From: Pisolithus tinctorius
Taxonomy: Eukaryota; Basidiomycota; Agaricomycetes; Boletales; Pisolithaceae
Assembly: GCA_024663395.1 (NCBI GenBank)
Contig: JANFAH010000005.1
Location: 62,001-126,000, forward strand
Direction: 5' to 3'
DNA: 64,000 nt
A model generated the notes under the pieces. The model saw nothing but the letters and a program-made list of their open reading frames with translations, did no database searches and was not told the origin of the DNA. Below are positions 11,575-23,382 of the stretch, in pieces. The translations under genes and the position numbers were made by a program. Position 1 is the first letter of the stretch. The number at the start of each line of letters is the position of its first letter.

Positions 11575-13534
11575 CGTTCACTACGCAGGTTACGAAAGCC
11601 CAAGCTAAGAAACGGTCATGACCGAGAACAGTGAACGGTGAGACGGCTGGCACATACCACAATGCTCGTCACTCGTGCGAATGAGAAAAGAACCGGCCGC
11701 TCGAAAGAGACCCAACTTGGGAAGAAAGCAAAGCAACGATTAACCAACGCTAAGGGCGCTGGCGAGGGGGAAGCGCCCATAGCACTGTCATTCGTGTCGG
11801 TTGTGTTCCCGCAGGGTCCTAGGTTTGGCGCCGGTCCGAGGTAACCGACCGGTCTGGAAGGCTACCGTTCCAGCCATACTTACGTAAGTATTCTGTCAAC
11901 GCTACACCGTGACACAAACCAACATGTGCTGAAGATCAAGCAGCAATATTGTGCTTTGCAAGTTATTCTAACGTAGTAATATCGATGCAGGATTGTTTCT
12001 TATGGATACTGAAATCTCTCGTAGGAATTCCGCTCCTCTTTCCAGTAGTCAATGGACTTAGCATACGAATCGGCATGTGGCTCCGTCCAAATGCACAGGA
12101 CCCCATATCCCCACACACACCCCTGTAGACAGCGTCAGCAATGTCTGTACACGCAGTTTTTCATGGACGTCTTTGGACTGGTACAGCATCGCCCAAAGGG
12201 CTTTTGGTATAATAAAGATAGGACACGAAACGCGACGTTACGACACTACCGCTTTTCTGGGACTTGTCATTGTCAGCCTCAAAACAAGAGCACATCGACG
12301 CACCCGTCTAGCTCATCAGTGCACTCAAACAGCTTCAGATAAACCATGTTCCTCGACAGGAACGTTCAGCCACCGAGGCGGCGGCAGTGCACTCGACTAC
12401 TCGACTCCCTGGATGCGAGCTACTCGATACGTAGGCTTGAAAGAGGTCCTGCAAGCCCGAGAGAAAGCAGCAGACCGGGTGTCGGCGTCGCTTTGACAGA
12501 GGTACGTGTGTCACCGTCCATCTATGTGGATGAGTTTTGGTACAATATCCTTACTATTACAGCTTCTCTTGAGGATAAACACCGTTACGTGCTCACAAGT
12601 CGTCTCTCTTGTAAATGATTCAACAAAAAAAGCAAGGCTGGACGTCGGGCCAAGAAGAATGCGATATTTTCTTCGCCCGAGTGTTTGGGATCACAGCCGT
12701 CGTTCGGTTAGGGCTCCTCGTTCGTCACACACTGCTTTCTAGTTCGGTCTCATTCAATACTCGAGTGTCGGGAATAGAGAGTTACAAAGAGATACTGAAG
12801 CAGTGAATCGAAGTCAGGGAGATGAAGTCGTGGTTGAGAGAGGCTGCGTGGTGAACGGTTGGGTTGGCCACTGACGCAACGCAATACCGTGGAAAGCGAA
12901 GACAATGGTCACAATTGTCGAGTATCTTTTCTCGAATGGGTGTTGTTTTGGTCACCGGAAAAAGGCTGCAATGACACCGAAGCTGCAACCCCTCTTACCA
13001 AATCATAATCGGGAGAGTACGTTGACATTCAAGTTCAAAGGCTCTAACATCCTTTCTGTCGAAAATCTCGCTTCATTAGGGCGGATTCTAAAGTAGGCAT
13101 CGGTCCGTTGAGTCCAGCGCAGTCGGACTCATTAACGTCGATGTCATCATTGCAGGGGTCTGTTTCAGACGAAGGAGAGGCCTCTAATCCTGAGTCGGAT
13201 TCATGAAACCCCCAAATCCATTTTGTCTGCGACATACTATTTGACCGTCTCTTACCAGCCTCGGATTCAAAACAGCTCCTGCAAGAAAATTTCCCCCAGT
13301 CGTCAATGGTGACTATCGTACGTTTCATAGTTATCGTCAGTCTGAGATGACATTCTCTTCCATGTCGCCAGCCCTGAGACGAAGCACCGGAGTATTCAAG
13401 TCGCTTACAGGGCGTTGACACGTAGCAGGACCGATCAGCTGCCTACTTCACCAAAAACCTGACGCAGTCATGGATAAACCACCTATCTAACAACGATCGC
13501 TATCTGCACAGAATTTCGTTGGATATGGTACATC
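11575..13534. other. Intergenic DNA with unit-1-specific insertion
   Basis: This lies between the divergent HET-B start and the 3' tail of P450-1. Its ends match 22022-23180 of unit 2. About 0.8 kb between roughly 11876 and 12690 has no counterpart in unit 2, where CTGTTCCAG is followed soon by TCACAGCCGTCG. A perfect 16-bp palindrome, ATACTTACGTAAGTAT, sits at 11876-11891 at the left edge. The extra DNA holds no recognisable gene; I could not define terminal repeats or a target duplication. A plus-strand open segment at 12905-13096 is the counterpart of the longer frame at 22494-22961 but is broken here. Confidence 0.5.
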
Positions 13535-13734
13535 GTGGTACATTGCACATATCCTCCCGAAGCATGAAGTATAGAACATCTCTGAAACCCTGGTACTACA
13601 GTCTTGGAGAAAAGTAAATTCGGAGTGTAAGGCGAAGCTTGAAAACAGCGAGGGAAGCACCAAAGCGAGCTGAAATACAACAATACATATGACAACAAGT
13701 TAACCAACAATCTTTGCGCCCAGGTGAATGGCAC

Positions 13735-15832
13735 TCAATTGACCCTTTCCCGGATCATGACCTTAGCCAGCGGGTTGGTCACCACAGCATCCCCCACGCG
13801 CAGGGTGCTTGGAACAGATTCATCACTTTCCCGCCTGACATCATTACGACAAGACAACGTGGGCTAACATAGTTTTGAGCACAGTAGCCGCAAAAAACCG
13901 ACCAGGGCTACAGAGTAACATGCATGAGAAAGAGAGAATCTCAACTGTCAAATTTCGCGCTCACCATGCGTGTTTTCCCAAGCCAAATGTCAACAGACCA
14001 GGAGATAGAGTGACCATCTGATGCCCAGAACCTTCAGACTCTCCGTGCTGCATGTCGACGAATCGAAATGGTTCAAACACATCTGGGTTTTCATACATTG
14101 CGCCATCGTGATGTATGGCGTACGCTGGGAAGGCTAAAAGGGTCCCTCGAGGGATGAAGGCTCCATCACTGAGCGAAATGTCACTCATTGCTTGTCGCAA
14201 AGGGCCCCACTGGAAATTTGTGTTTGAATTAAGCAGTTGGAATGATGGGAAGGGATACACACGAAGTGAAATGCCCCCAAAACGTAAAGTCTCCTTCAAA
14301 AACTGTCGACTTTTCGCATCTTCGAAAGAGCCTCCCTCGTCCACCCATGCTTGCTAACAACTATCTCGACCTCATCTCGGAGTGTCTGTGCATGTCGAGG
14401 ATTTGCTGCAAGATTTAAGAGCGCCTGGGAGAATACCTAGGGGGAGATGGCACACCATTAAGTTAGTGCGCCAGTCTCGATGGTTAATTTAAGGACGCAC
14501 GCCTGAGGTTGTCTGTAGTGGTGAAATGTTCAATAAAGAAGAACCAGAAAAAAGTGAACGAACGTGAATGCCACCAAATTAATAAGAATCATACGCCGGG
14601 TCAATGAAGTTAGCGAAGTATCCTGCTTAGTATCTAAGCACCACTGCAAGAAATCATTCTACCAGATCTTAGCACTGTTCCAAGGTATAACGGATGCAGG
14701 AGCTCACCGGTTTATCAGACCAGTTGGTGCCCTCTGCTTCATATGTTGCAGGCGTTCCTTAATTACCGGTCCAAGTAAAGCAACCCCCCGACTGGTCCGT
14801 CCGGAGAGATTGGTGAAAACTTTGCCGCGATTCTATTAACTTCGATGTAAAGTAAAGCATGCTGAAAGAGCACGGAGAAAAACTAACGGTAACATAAAAC
14901 TAGGAAAGAACCTCAAAATTCTTGTTTCTTCCACAATTGCATGAGGGATATTTATATTCAAATCGAGCCAGTCGGGGTCACGGCCTGGAGATAAATAGTT
15001 AATAAAACACACAGACAGTGCATCAACTCAGTGATTTACAAAGAGGGAGGCCAACAAATATCCGATTGCTTGCCCTACTCGCAATCTGGAGAGTGACACG
15101 TACTACTGAGATGGACTTCCATTCTGTAATCGAACGACCGTTAGTAACTTCCAGTTAGATATGATGCAGCGAATGACCATCGTGCTTTGCATTAAAGTAT
15201 TCGTTGCATGCGGCAACAATCTCGTCCCTCAGACCTCCATATAGAACTGAAAGGTTGCGAGTAAGGGTCGATTGAACAAGGGATACATGATAGTCGTCGC
15301 TGATCTTCAAGCCGAACGTATAATCTATTTTCAACAACTGCATTGACCTGCCTTGAATTGTAACCAACTTTCGAAAGATGGAATCTACTTACGTTCTCTG
15401 CTGCCTGACCAGCCGAAAGGAGATCCTCAGGAGCCCTTGCCACAAACTCGACGTGGTTGCGGCGCAAACAGACAATCCAATGAGTCAAGTTAGCGACCTT
15501 AAACACTCCAGACTTGTACTGTGTTATTGCAGTCAGCACTAACGTCGCGAATACTGACAGCAAAAGAGTCCCCACTTTGTCGTATCCCTCTTGCACAAAC
15601 CGATCATGGTCGACTTCAAGCCCCTTTCCGAACCAGTACGATGCTAATAAACTTGAGTAGCCTACGACCGGGATGTGGCCGAGCTTGTTACAGTGCACAC
15701 CTTCAGCAATGCCTGATATATAATGAGACGTACACAACTTACGCTTGGACGCCGAAAGAAAACTGAACGAACATGCTACTACCAGAGCGGAGAAGATACC
15801 ACCACGAGGTAAGGCGTGAAGAGGGAATCCAT
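13735..15832 (-). pseudogene. Cytochrome P450 copy 1, broken
   Basis: This is a multi-exon fungal microsomal P450 of the family usually annotated as ent-kaurene-oxidase-like. Recognisable parts in order are an N-terminal start MDSLFTPYL, the segment VVGYSSLLASYWFGKGLEVD, a segment FKVANLTHWIVCL, a K-helix remnant (FLKETLRF), the PERF-type segment NPDVFEPFRF and the haem loop FGLGKHA-C-PGRFFAA. The haem-ligand cysteine codon is split by an intron (TG|C). Compared with copies 2 and 3, a base is missing in the membrane anchor (near 15806), giving an early stop, and a base is added near 13844 (TCGTAATGA), giving a stop after LAHVVLS. The product would be inactive unless these are sequence errors. 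Its 3' tail (13541-13660) is shared with the other copies. Confidence 0.8.
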
Positions 15833-15849
15833 GAGCTGGGCATTAACCA

Positions 15850-16695
15850 AGAGTTGGTTGGGCCAACAGCGTTGAAGTTATCGTATTATACCCTCCAGGT
15901 TCCAGAGAGCAAAAGCGGGGTACCGGCGGTGAATATCAAAGTGCATTTCAAGTTCGGGCTGCAGCAACCATACTTGGAACGACGGTAACCTTACGATTAT
16001 GGAACTATTGATTGGTGCAACCGAACAGTGGAGATAATCTCATAGGTCAGATACTCACTGGTAACTGTTCACTGCAATATGAATTAATATTGGAACCGTT
16101 GTATTTGATTGAAGGTTCCCATTGTTGGGCAACTGACTACGACCGTTTGGGTTTTGGAAAGTAACTCACAGGACTTCTGACCACATGACACTGCGACTCG
16201 CCGCTGAGTCTTATCCAATACCAGACCAAATCTCGTTTCCGCAGTGAGTGGCATTGCAGTGGGCACGAGTGATCACTAGATTACTGCGGAATTGCTTGCT
16301 ACATTCGAAGTGAATCAAGGTCAACATTCCCAAAAAGAATATGTAAGTGCACGTGTATTGGACGACGGACGCCACTTGGTAGCGGTGGCTGCGAAGCTTC
16401 ATTAGAGGAACCATAAGTATGGTAAATGAATCATTGCGGACTGGCTGCATACAGTATGTCAGGTATAAACAACAGTAAATCCCTAGCCAGCGGAGATGAT
16501 AGTGAGAAGGATGCAGAGATATGGGAACTGAGTGAAACTACCGTGGCTAAAGAGAGGTATCATATAATCATCCGCGAAATGCCGTTGGGCGGTAAAGAGA
16601 AATATGTTTTTTAGGACGATTGAAAGAGCGGGTCTCCCCACGCCGGGGACACCTGTCCAGGGAAGATATGACATTAGGATTTGGATATCCTTACC
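15850..16695. other. P450-1 upstream region
   Basis: The part at about 15990-16420 resembles the DNA upstream of P450-3 (29370-29780): both carry CCGAACAGTGGA, GGTCA.ATACT, ACTGACCACGACCGTT-like and ACATGTAAGTGC-like words, and near 16465 and 29825 both carry an AACAA.AGTAAAT.CCT word. It is therefore the conserved P450 promoter side, carried along in the duplication. No gene is recognised. Confidence 0.5.
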
Positions 16696-16696
16696 A

Positions 16697-16796
16697 CCAG
16701 TACTTTAGTGGAAGAATGTTTCGAGTTCTGGTACAACTGGAACATAGAAATGATGACATCGAAGGTGTCCAAGGACATTCGAAATGTCGACAGATG
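16697..16796 (-). pseudogene. Fragment of a third HET-B gene
   Basis: Read on the minus strand, this stretch encodes ISMFQLYQNSK, which matches INSMFQLYQNSKY in the HET domain of HET-B' (21645-21735 region). Only about 80-100 bp remains. On its right it is joined directly to the HET-A remnant at 16797. The fragment marks an old rearrangement breakpoint inside a HET-B-type gene. Confidence 0.75.
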
Positions 16797-17860
16797 AAAT
16801 TTGCCAGGCTGGCAACATGACTTTTTTCGAGCGCGTTGGCCATTACCTTCGGGAGCCGGTAAGGAGTCTAGTGGAACAGTCCTTACAAGTGACTCACTGC
16901 CTAGTGATACCGAGTACCTAGAGCTCAACAAAACGCCGGGAACACCACATAAGCTGGTTGTTCGTTAGTGAATCAGTGGCTATGGTGGTCCTGAGAAGTG
17001 CATCCAATAGTGAACACCCTCGATTTTGGGGTACGTATTCTAATCAGCTTTCAGGTCTCTGCACACCCAGTCACCGGACGAGTAGTTCATCGGAAGACAT
17101 CACTTCTGCCCTCCCGAAGATAAATGATTTATGGAATACACTGCATGCTTAGTACTCGGGTTGGTTTGCAGTCTTACCCATCACAGTACCCATTATACAT
17201 ACAGTATGGTGCAAGATAAACGCACTAGAAGAAGAATGCCACAAAACGAGTGACATGATGGAGAATGGCGAGCACTGGAAGAAGATATTGTGGGAAAGTG
17301 TGAACAAGAACAATCGCATTATCACTTTCACTGATGGTGCATTGCGGGTAGATCTTGGGGTGCAAGCGTTGCGAATCTCCCTTGAGGTCAGCAAGCGGCA
17401 ATGATGGAAAGTCGACACTGTCATTCTCGTTTGATGCCATCTGACCCCCGGGTTGTCAAATCGCTGTTGTGTAACGAGATGGAAACTCCGAGCAAGATAG
17501 GCATGCAGCACACTGGAATCATTGCTCGTACAAGTGACGACCTCTAACACGCCAGAGTTATATGAAGTTCCTGATCTAGTTGACTCTTTTGCCGAGACGT
17601 GCATAAAATCGCCCAAGGTCTTGTAAGATATTCTCGGTGATATCCCAGACGATAGCGAAGCTCATTTGTGGTGGTATGTGCTATGATTTTGCATTTTCCC
17701 ATCAGTACGGAAGACCAACGCGGCCCGGAAACACAGAGCCATCGTAGATGCGAAGGCGGGAGCGTAGAATGATAAAATGTATCTAGAGGAGGCTTTGTAC
17801 CAGACTCAGTCGGACGGCTAAATTAGCAAGGCGATCGCGAACAGTGTAATAGTAAGTACA
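16797..17860 (+). pseudogene. HET-A': headless HET-A remnant
   Basis: This is the unit-2 counterpart of HET-A exons 3-8 and later remnants (6279-7405). It starts at GGCAACATGACTTTTTTCGAGCG, the equivalent of VGNITFFER in HET-A, and contains equivalents of the HPIVNTLG segment, the EDITSALPKINDLW segment and the ALEEDIVGK helix. The whole HET domain and about 400 following residues are absent, and the remaining exons carry stops and shifts. It still converges on HET-B' just as HET-A does on HET-B. It cannot encode a HET protein. Confidence 0.8.
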
Positions 17861-18002
17861 TACGTATGTAAGTGTGGTAAACGTTTGTTGTAGTATTGCA
17901 GTAACATTGGCAAATACTATACTTACGCAGCGGTATTATTTTGATGCATGCTACGCACAGTTCCTGGTCGCGGTGACATCAAGTTCTTCGTACATGAAAT
18001 AT

Positions 18003-21000
18003 TCACGTATCACCTGGGAAGGAGCCTTGCCAATCAAGTTGGATACTGCCAGTCCCACTGACTTCCCATCCAGCACGAGTGGCAAGGTAGAGCTTATGCA
18101 TTGATATCCTTGCTTTGGCGTTGGCCATGGGCCTGATTAGAAAACGGACACGAATTGATGCTTCATATGACGACCTCAGATTAGATTGTTCATGGTGTAC
18201 ATACCATCGCAAGTGAAAGTGGTTATCAAGTGGTGCGCCAGAGAATGCATCCTCGAAGATGTCTCCAACGAAATGCAAACACTGATGCGGAAGATGCGAG
18301 CTAAGCATGGTTTATGGTCTATTTCGCGAAGAAAAAGCTTACATTGACACGTTCTTTCCTTTCTGGCAAAGCCATTGAGGTGTCTGTTGTCTCATATCTC
18401 AAAACATCATCTATAACCTGTTTTGCATCAGATACAATCGAAAGGACGAAGGGAGGAGGGGGCTCTCCTGCCTGATTGTTTGCTGGATCTCCGAAGATAT
18501 TCCATAATGGCAAGCCAGTAAGATCTGTAGAAGATTGTCACCGAAGCTATTAACATCACCAATACCATCGTACCGTGCCAACGATATCTTGTTCTAGAGC
18601 CAGTCGTTCATCGTCATCCTTTGATTTATGATATTGCGTTTGCAAAGCCATAATCTCGTCCACCAGTGATTGGATGCTACGCATATATATAGCTCTTCTC
18701 AGGCAGTGTTTTCGATACCTGTGCTCACCTGCAATGTTTAGTTTCACAGTTATTTCTTTTTCGCTCGTCTGCACTACAGCACATTAAATCATACAAGTGG
18801 CAGAAATAGTCCCGACTACTTACGACTTAACATCATCAAGTATGTCCTTTGCTCCGAGGAATGCAGTACTGATATCAGCAAGGAACTATTCAAAAGCATA
18901 AGAACGTGGATTTCTAACAATAGCAGCTGGGCCATTTACCTCCGCACCAAGGGTCGTCATGATCGGATTTGTCATGTGCATCATCTCCACCACCCTTGAC
19001 GACTGGCGCATTTGGAATGCATGCGTGACCCCTTTCATTGCTTGAAGTAACATCGTCACTAGTTGCTTAACGTATGGCTCCGGTGAACCGGGCACGATCC
19101 CTACGACCATATGTCAAGGACAAACATGACTTAACAGATCAATCCCACCTTCTGAGATTATTGATTTGCCCATATGCAGGGACGAGGCCAGCCGCTCAAA
19201 GAAGGTTATATCGCCGACCTGGTGGTGTCTAGGCCCATGTACTAGTAGATGCCCAGACAAGATAAGCACTTACGATACATTTCAAATGCTCAACACCAAA
19301 CATATCCTTCAAGAATTTGAACGCTGGTTCCTTCGGATCCTCCTGATGTCGTGGCAGGCGGCTTTGTATGATGCTGAACTGTTCTCTAAATACCAAAGGA
19401 TGTAAAATGAACTGTACGACCTAATGACAAACCTACCTGATTCTTCGGTATTCTTCTACCACCTTTGCGTCCAACTCACGTCTACACCAAATCCAGGGAT
19501 CAGAGACCGTGTATAAGGGAGTAATGGTATGCAGATTGATGGAGACATTATAAGGGTCCGATGTGGTATCTGATCCAAGAGGTAAGAGCCAACGGACCGG
19601 CGCTGACGGAAAACTTACAATTCTGCCAAAATTCGGGGTATTGCGGCACTGCTGAGTTGATCCTTTGTTTGAAGTCGTCGGTGGGATAGCATGTTGAACA
19701 CTGCACCACCGTTGTCACTAATGAATGGTTTCTGTTCTGAGTAGACAACAATTTTAGCAACATGAGGATAGGTTGAGTGTTCGGAAGTGAAAGGCCTCTC
19801 GGTTGGCGCAGAGTCAACCCGGCTTTTACCCGAAGGTCACCATTATAACTGATAAGTTTTGTCGTCACATCATCGCTTGTCATATTTGCGCTACCTTCGT
19901 GAGGACCATGAACCGTATGCACCACAGGCACGAAGTCTGGATCATCCGGATCTATGCCAAGTTCATGGGCGTGTGACTTTAAGTCGTCGAAGAGGTTTCC
20001 TCGACGTTCAAAGTGACCCATGCCGTTGGTATCGGATGTGATAACGCCATAGTCACCTAGCTGCACTCATTAGGTTCATGGAACTAGAGTATATGCATTA
20101 CAATTCACCTCGACCACTTGAACAGCATGAGCGAGGTCAAACACCTTGGGAATCGAGTCCAACAGCAGTGTGTGGTTGTCAAAGTGTTCACCGATCCAAG
20201 ATGTCTTTTTCATGAGGCAGGGCATGTGGATATTATCTTCGATGTCCTAGACGCAGCAAATCAGTACATGCCTCGTTCATAACATAATGTGAGCGGAGAT
20301 GCACTTACATATACAGGCTCCCACCCGTGCGTCTTCCGGTGACCTCCTGGGAGTGGGATAACATCGATTGTAACTCTACGATCGCTCGAATCCTCGAATC
20401 CTCCACAGATAACTCTCACAGTCCAAATGGTACAAGGAAGCGACTCATGTTTGACGAAGTGAGGCCGGCCTCTTTTGCCAAAGCGCACTTCAGCCATAAC
20501 ACGGGCATATTCTGCGCCTACGTTCCACACTCTGCGAAGCGCCTTCTGTACATCGATTGCTTCATGTTCGTCGCAAATAACGTGTACCCAATCCTGACCA
20601 AAGCAGTAACCGAATGCAATAGCGAAGGAAGCATTGATGGCGCTATTAGCATAGCTTACTATCGCAAGAGGACTAGTGTCCGACAGCGTGAGGGAATTGC
20701 CTGCAAGTGACACCCCGTCTGGGAGCACATCAGCGCGAGCGAAACCATAATATGGGACCGTCCTGTCATCGAGCTTGAATGTGATGGCCTGAGACCTTTG
20801 TCCTCGATATGCAAGAGAAAGTTGTCGGTACTGGGGAAGTAGCTGCAGGGGTCCAGTTGCACCGGAATATCTATAATAGTTGGATGAAAAGCTTGCTAAC
20901 CCAATGGTCACTGGTAGTGGGTCATTTTCCTTACGACATGCCAATGCCGCTAAGAAGACTGACGGACAGCCGTAGAAAGGTAAAAGGGGAAGACGTATCT

Positions 21001-22021
21001 GGATCGCTCCATTGGTAACGATGAATGCAGGAATTCCTTCGTCTTCTTGGTTGGTGACGAGTTCTTTTGCATCTGACTCCCACAAAAGTAAAAGCCCTTC
21101 ATAAAACTCCTTCGGTTCCATCTTGATGACGTCGTGACAACCTCTGAAGAAGATCGGATCATCAGCTAACACACCGCTAGTCCACCGGGCACTGCAGGTC
21201 GCGCTGTCCTTCCACGCGAAGATACTCTGGTCGTTTGAGATCCGCATAACCTCTATCTGAAGGCGAAGGAATGCCTTCTTTCCCTCCCCATATAATACCT
21301 GCATGTTGACGTCCAATAGACCTAACAATGAGTATGCTCGGTCCTCGATACATAAAGTCCTCCTGTCAGCGGCCCAGGATATAACTTGAGCGGCGCTAGG
21401 ACGGTATGAGGACAGACCATCCCTCAAAACACGCAGTGGGACTTTCGTGATTTCTGCTAACTTGGGTGCCAAATTTCGCTTCTCTCCGATATACTCCCAA
21501 TCCTTGTTGAAAAATCGAAGATTTTTCGGAGCTATCAATTCCTGCAGTGTCCAGCCCCGCGAGAACCACTCCGGCCATCCATTGAACCTGCCGAACATCT
21601 TGTCGTCGCGTCTAGCCGGGAAGACAGAAGTGTCATGGAGGTAAGCATAGCAATATTTCGAGTTCTGGTACAACTGGAACATAGAATTGATGACATCGGA
21701 GGTCTCCGGGACGTTCGAAAAGTCGACACAGCACGTATCGATCCACAGCAGTCTAAGACCGTCGCACTGGGTCCGCTCGCAGCACCTCAGGATTTTTTGA
21801 TAACCGCTCCGGTTGCGTATCTCGTTTTTGTTCTCCATTTTTGTGAGGCTCTTCATTTCTTCGTAGGTGACCTCGTTTTTTGTCCAGCGATGTGATAATA
21901 TGCAGTAACAGTCCACCCGCGGAACTCTCCATTTCTCGAAGACATTGAGTTGAGGCTCCATCATTCCATTTTCTATTTGCCTCTCCCTCTCCAAGAATGC
22001 ATCTACGATGATGTAGCGCAT
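18003..22021 (-). CDS. HET-B': second copy of the large HET-domain gene
   Basis: Close paralogue of HET-B with the same exon plan. The first exon (22021 to about 20309) encodes 571 residues with CILSHRW, LLWIDTCCVD and SRGWTLQELIAP, so the HET domain is intact. The second cassette exon starts LGDYGVITSDTNGMGHFE (near 20060). Exons encoding EQFSIIQG/DPKEPAFKFLKDMFGVEHLK-like, SEG|IVPGSPEP, MRQSSRVVEMMH and DDDERLALEQDIVGT follow in phase. In the penultimate region a run of five C at about 18456, six in HET-B, shifts the frame and gives a stop near 18411; the downstream segments FVGDIFEDAFSGAPLDNHFH and LATRAGWEVSGTG remain readable to 18003. The product is therefore probably full length up to that point and truncated by roughly 100 residues, unless the C-run is a sequence error. 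Confidence 0.8.
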
Positions 22022-22029
22022 CGTTTTCT

Positions 22030-23170
22030 ACGTAGGCTACGAAAGCCCAAGTTAACGAAGGGTCACGATTGAGATCCGTGAACGGTGACAGAGCACGTAC
22101 ACACCGCGACCCTCGCTGCACGAATAAGAAAAGAGCCGTCCGTCCGAAAGAGACCCAACTTGGGGAGGAAGCAACGATTAGACAACGCTGAAGGCGTTGG
22201 CAAGAAAAAGGAAGCGCCTATATCACTAGGTTACTGTGATGTCGGTCTCGTCCGCTGCGTTGGTCCCGGCCCGAGACGGCCATCTGGGCCGGAAGGGCAG
22301 TGTTGCTTATTATGGGTAACTGTTCCAGACAACCACATAGGCTCCTTCACAGCCGTCGTTTGCTCAGGCCTCCTCGGACCTCGTTTGTCAGACACCACTT
22401 CCCAGTTTGGGCTCATCCAATACTCAAGTGTCGAGCATAGAGAGCTATGAACAAGTGTTGAAAAAGTGAATCGAGATTGGAAAGAGTGAGCGGTTGCCAG
22501 TTGGCCATCGATGCAGTGCAAATTTCGCCCGTACTGTGGAAAGTGAAGGCGCTGGACACAACCGTCGAATATCTTTTTTCGAGAGAAAAGGACTCGTTTT
22601 GGTCACCGGAAAGGGTTGCATTGACATTGAAGCCGCAAACTCTCTTGCCAAATCACAATTGGCAAAGTATGTTGGCACCCGTGTTAAGGACTCTAATATC
22701 CTTTCTGTTGGGGATCTCGCTTTGTTCGGGCGGGTTCTGAGCATAGGTATCGGTCCGTTGGTCGTTGGTCAGTCGGACTCACGACCGTCAATATCATCAT
22801 TAGAGGAGTCTGCTTTAGATAAGAAGAGGCCACTAATCCCGGGTCGGGTTCATGGAACCCCCGATTCCATTTTGCCTGGGACATACTATTTGACCGTCTC
22901 TCACCAGCATTGGATACGAAATAAGCCCCGCAAGGATCTTTCAGAGAATTTTCCTGCATAGTCATCAACGGTGACTATCGCACGTTTCATGGTTATTGTC
23001 GCTGTCTGACATGACATTCTCTTCCACATTGTCAGCCCTGAGAGGAAGTACTGGAGTTTTCAAGGGTGTTAGCGCTGATCAGCTGGCTATCTTCACCAAA
23101 AATCTAGGAAGCCGTAGATGAGCCACTTATCTAAAAGCGATTGTTATCTGCACAAAATTTTACTTGACGT
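22030..23170. other. Intergenic DNA between HET-B' and P450-2
   Basis: Apart from the frame at 22494-22961, this stretch holds the divergent upstream region of HET-B' and DNA shared with 11575-11876 and 12690-13480 of unit 1. No RNA gene, repeat array or second gene is visible. Confidence 0.4.
22494..22961 (+). CDS. Unrecognised open frame upstream of HET-B'
   Basis: A 155-codon plus-strand frame contains protein-like segments KGLVLVTGKGCIDIEAANSL and LAKYVGTRVKDSNILSVGD. The unit-1 counterpart (12905-13200) keeps SNILSV but is broken by stops. The frame starts at a non-ATG codon in the annotation I can support, so it is probably an internal exon or the remains of a gene lying between HET-B' and P450-2. 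No family is recognised. Confidence 0.3.
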   Translation: MPVGHRCSANFARTVESEGAGHNRRISFFERKGLVLVTGKGCIDIEAANSLAKSQLAKYVGTRVKDSNILSVGDLALFGRVLSIGIGPLVVGQSDSRPSISSLEESALDKKRPLIPGRVHGTPDSILPGTYYLTVSHQHWIRNKPRKDLSENFPA

Positions 23171-23382
23171 TGGTACGTCGCGGTAAATTGCGTATATGCT
23201 CACGAAACATGAAGTGTAGAACATCTCCGGAACTCTGGTACCACGTTCACGGAGAAAAATAGATCTAGTGTGGAAGGCAAATACTAGAAACAACGAGGAA
23301 AACGTGAAAGCAAGTCGAAAATACAATACAACAACACACATGACAAGTCAGCCAGTAATTCCTGTGCTCAGGTAAATGGCAG

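Larger units (their letters stand above)
6279..16000. repeat. Segmental duplication, unit 1
   Basis: This block (3' part of HET-A, all of HET-B, intergenic DNA and P450-1) recurs in the same order and orientation at about 16797-25650. The offset is 10447 bp between the HET-B starts and 9640 bp between the P450 starts, because unit 1 carries about 0.8 kb extra between those genes. Edges are estimated by eye. Confidence 0.85.
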
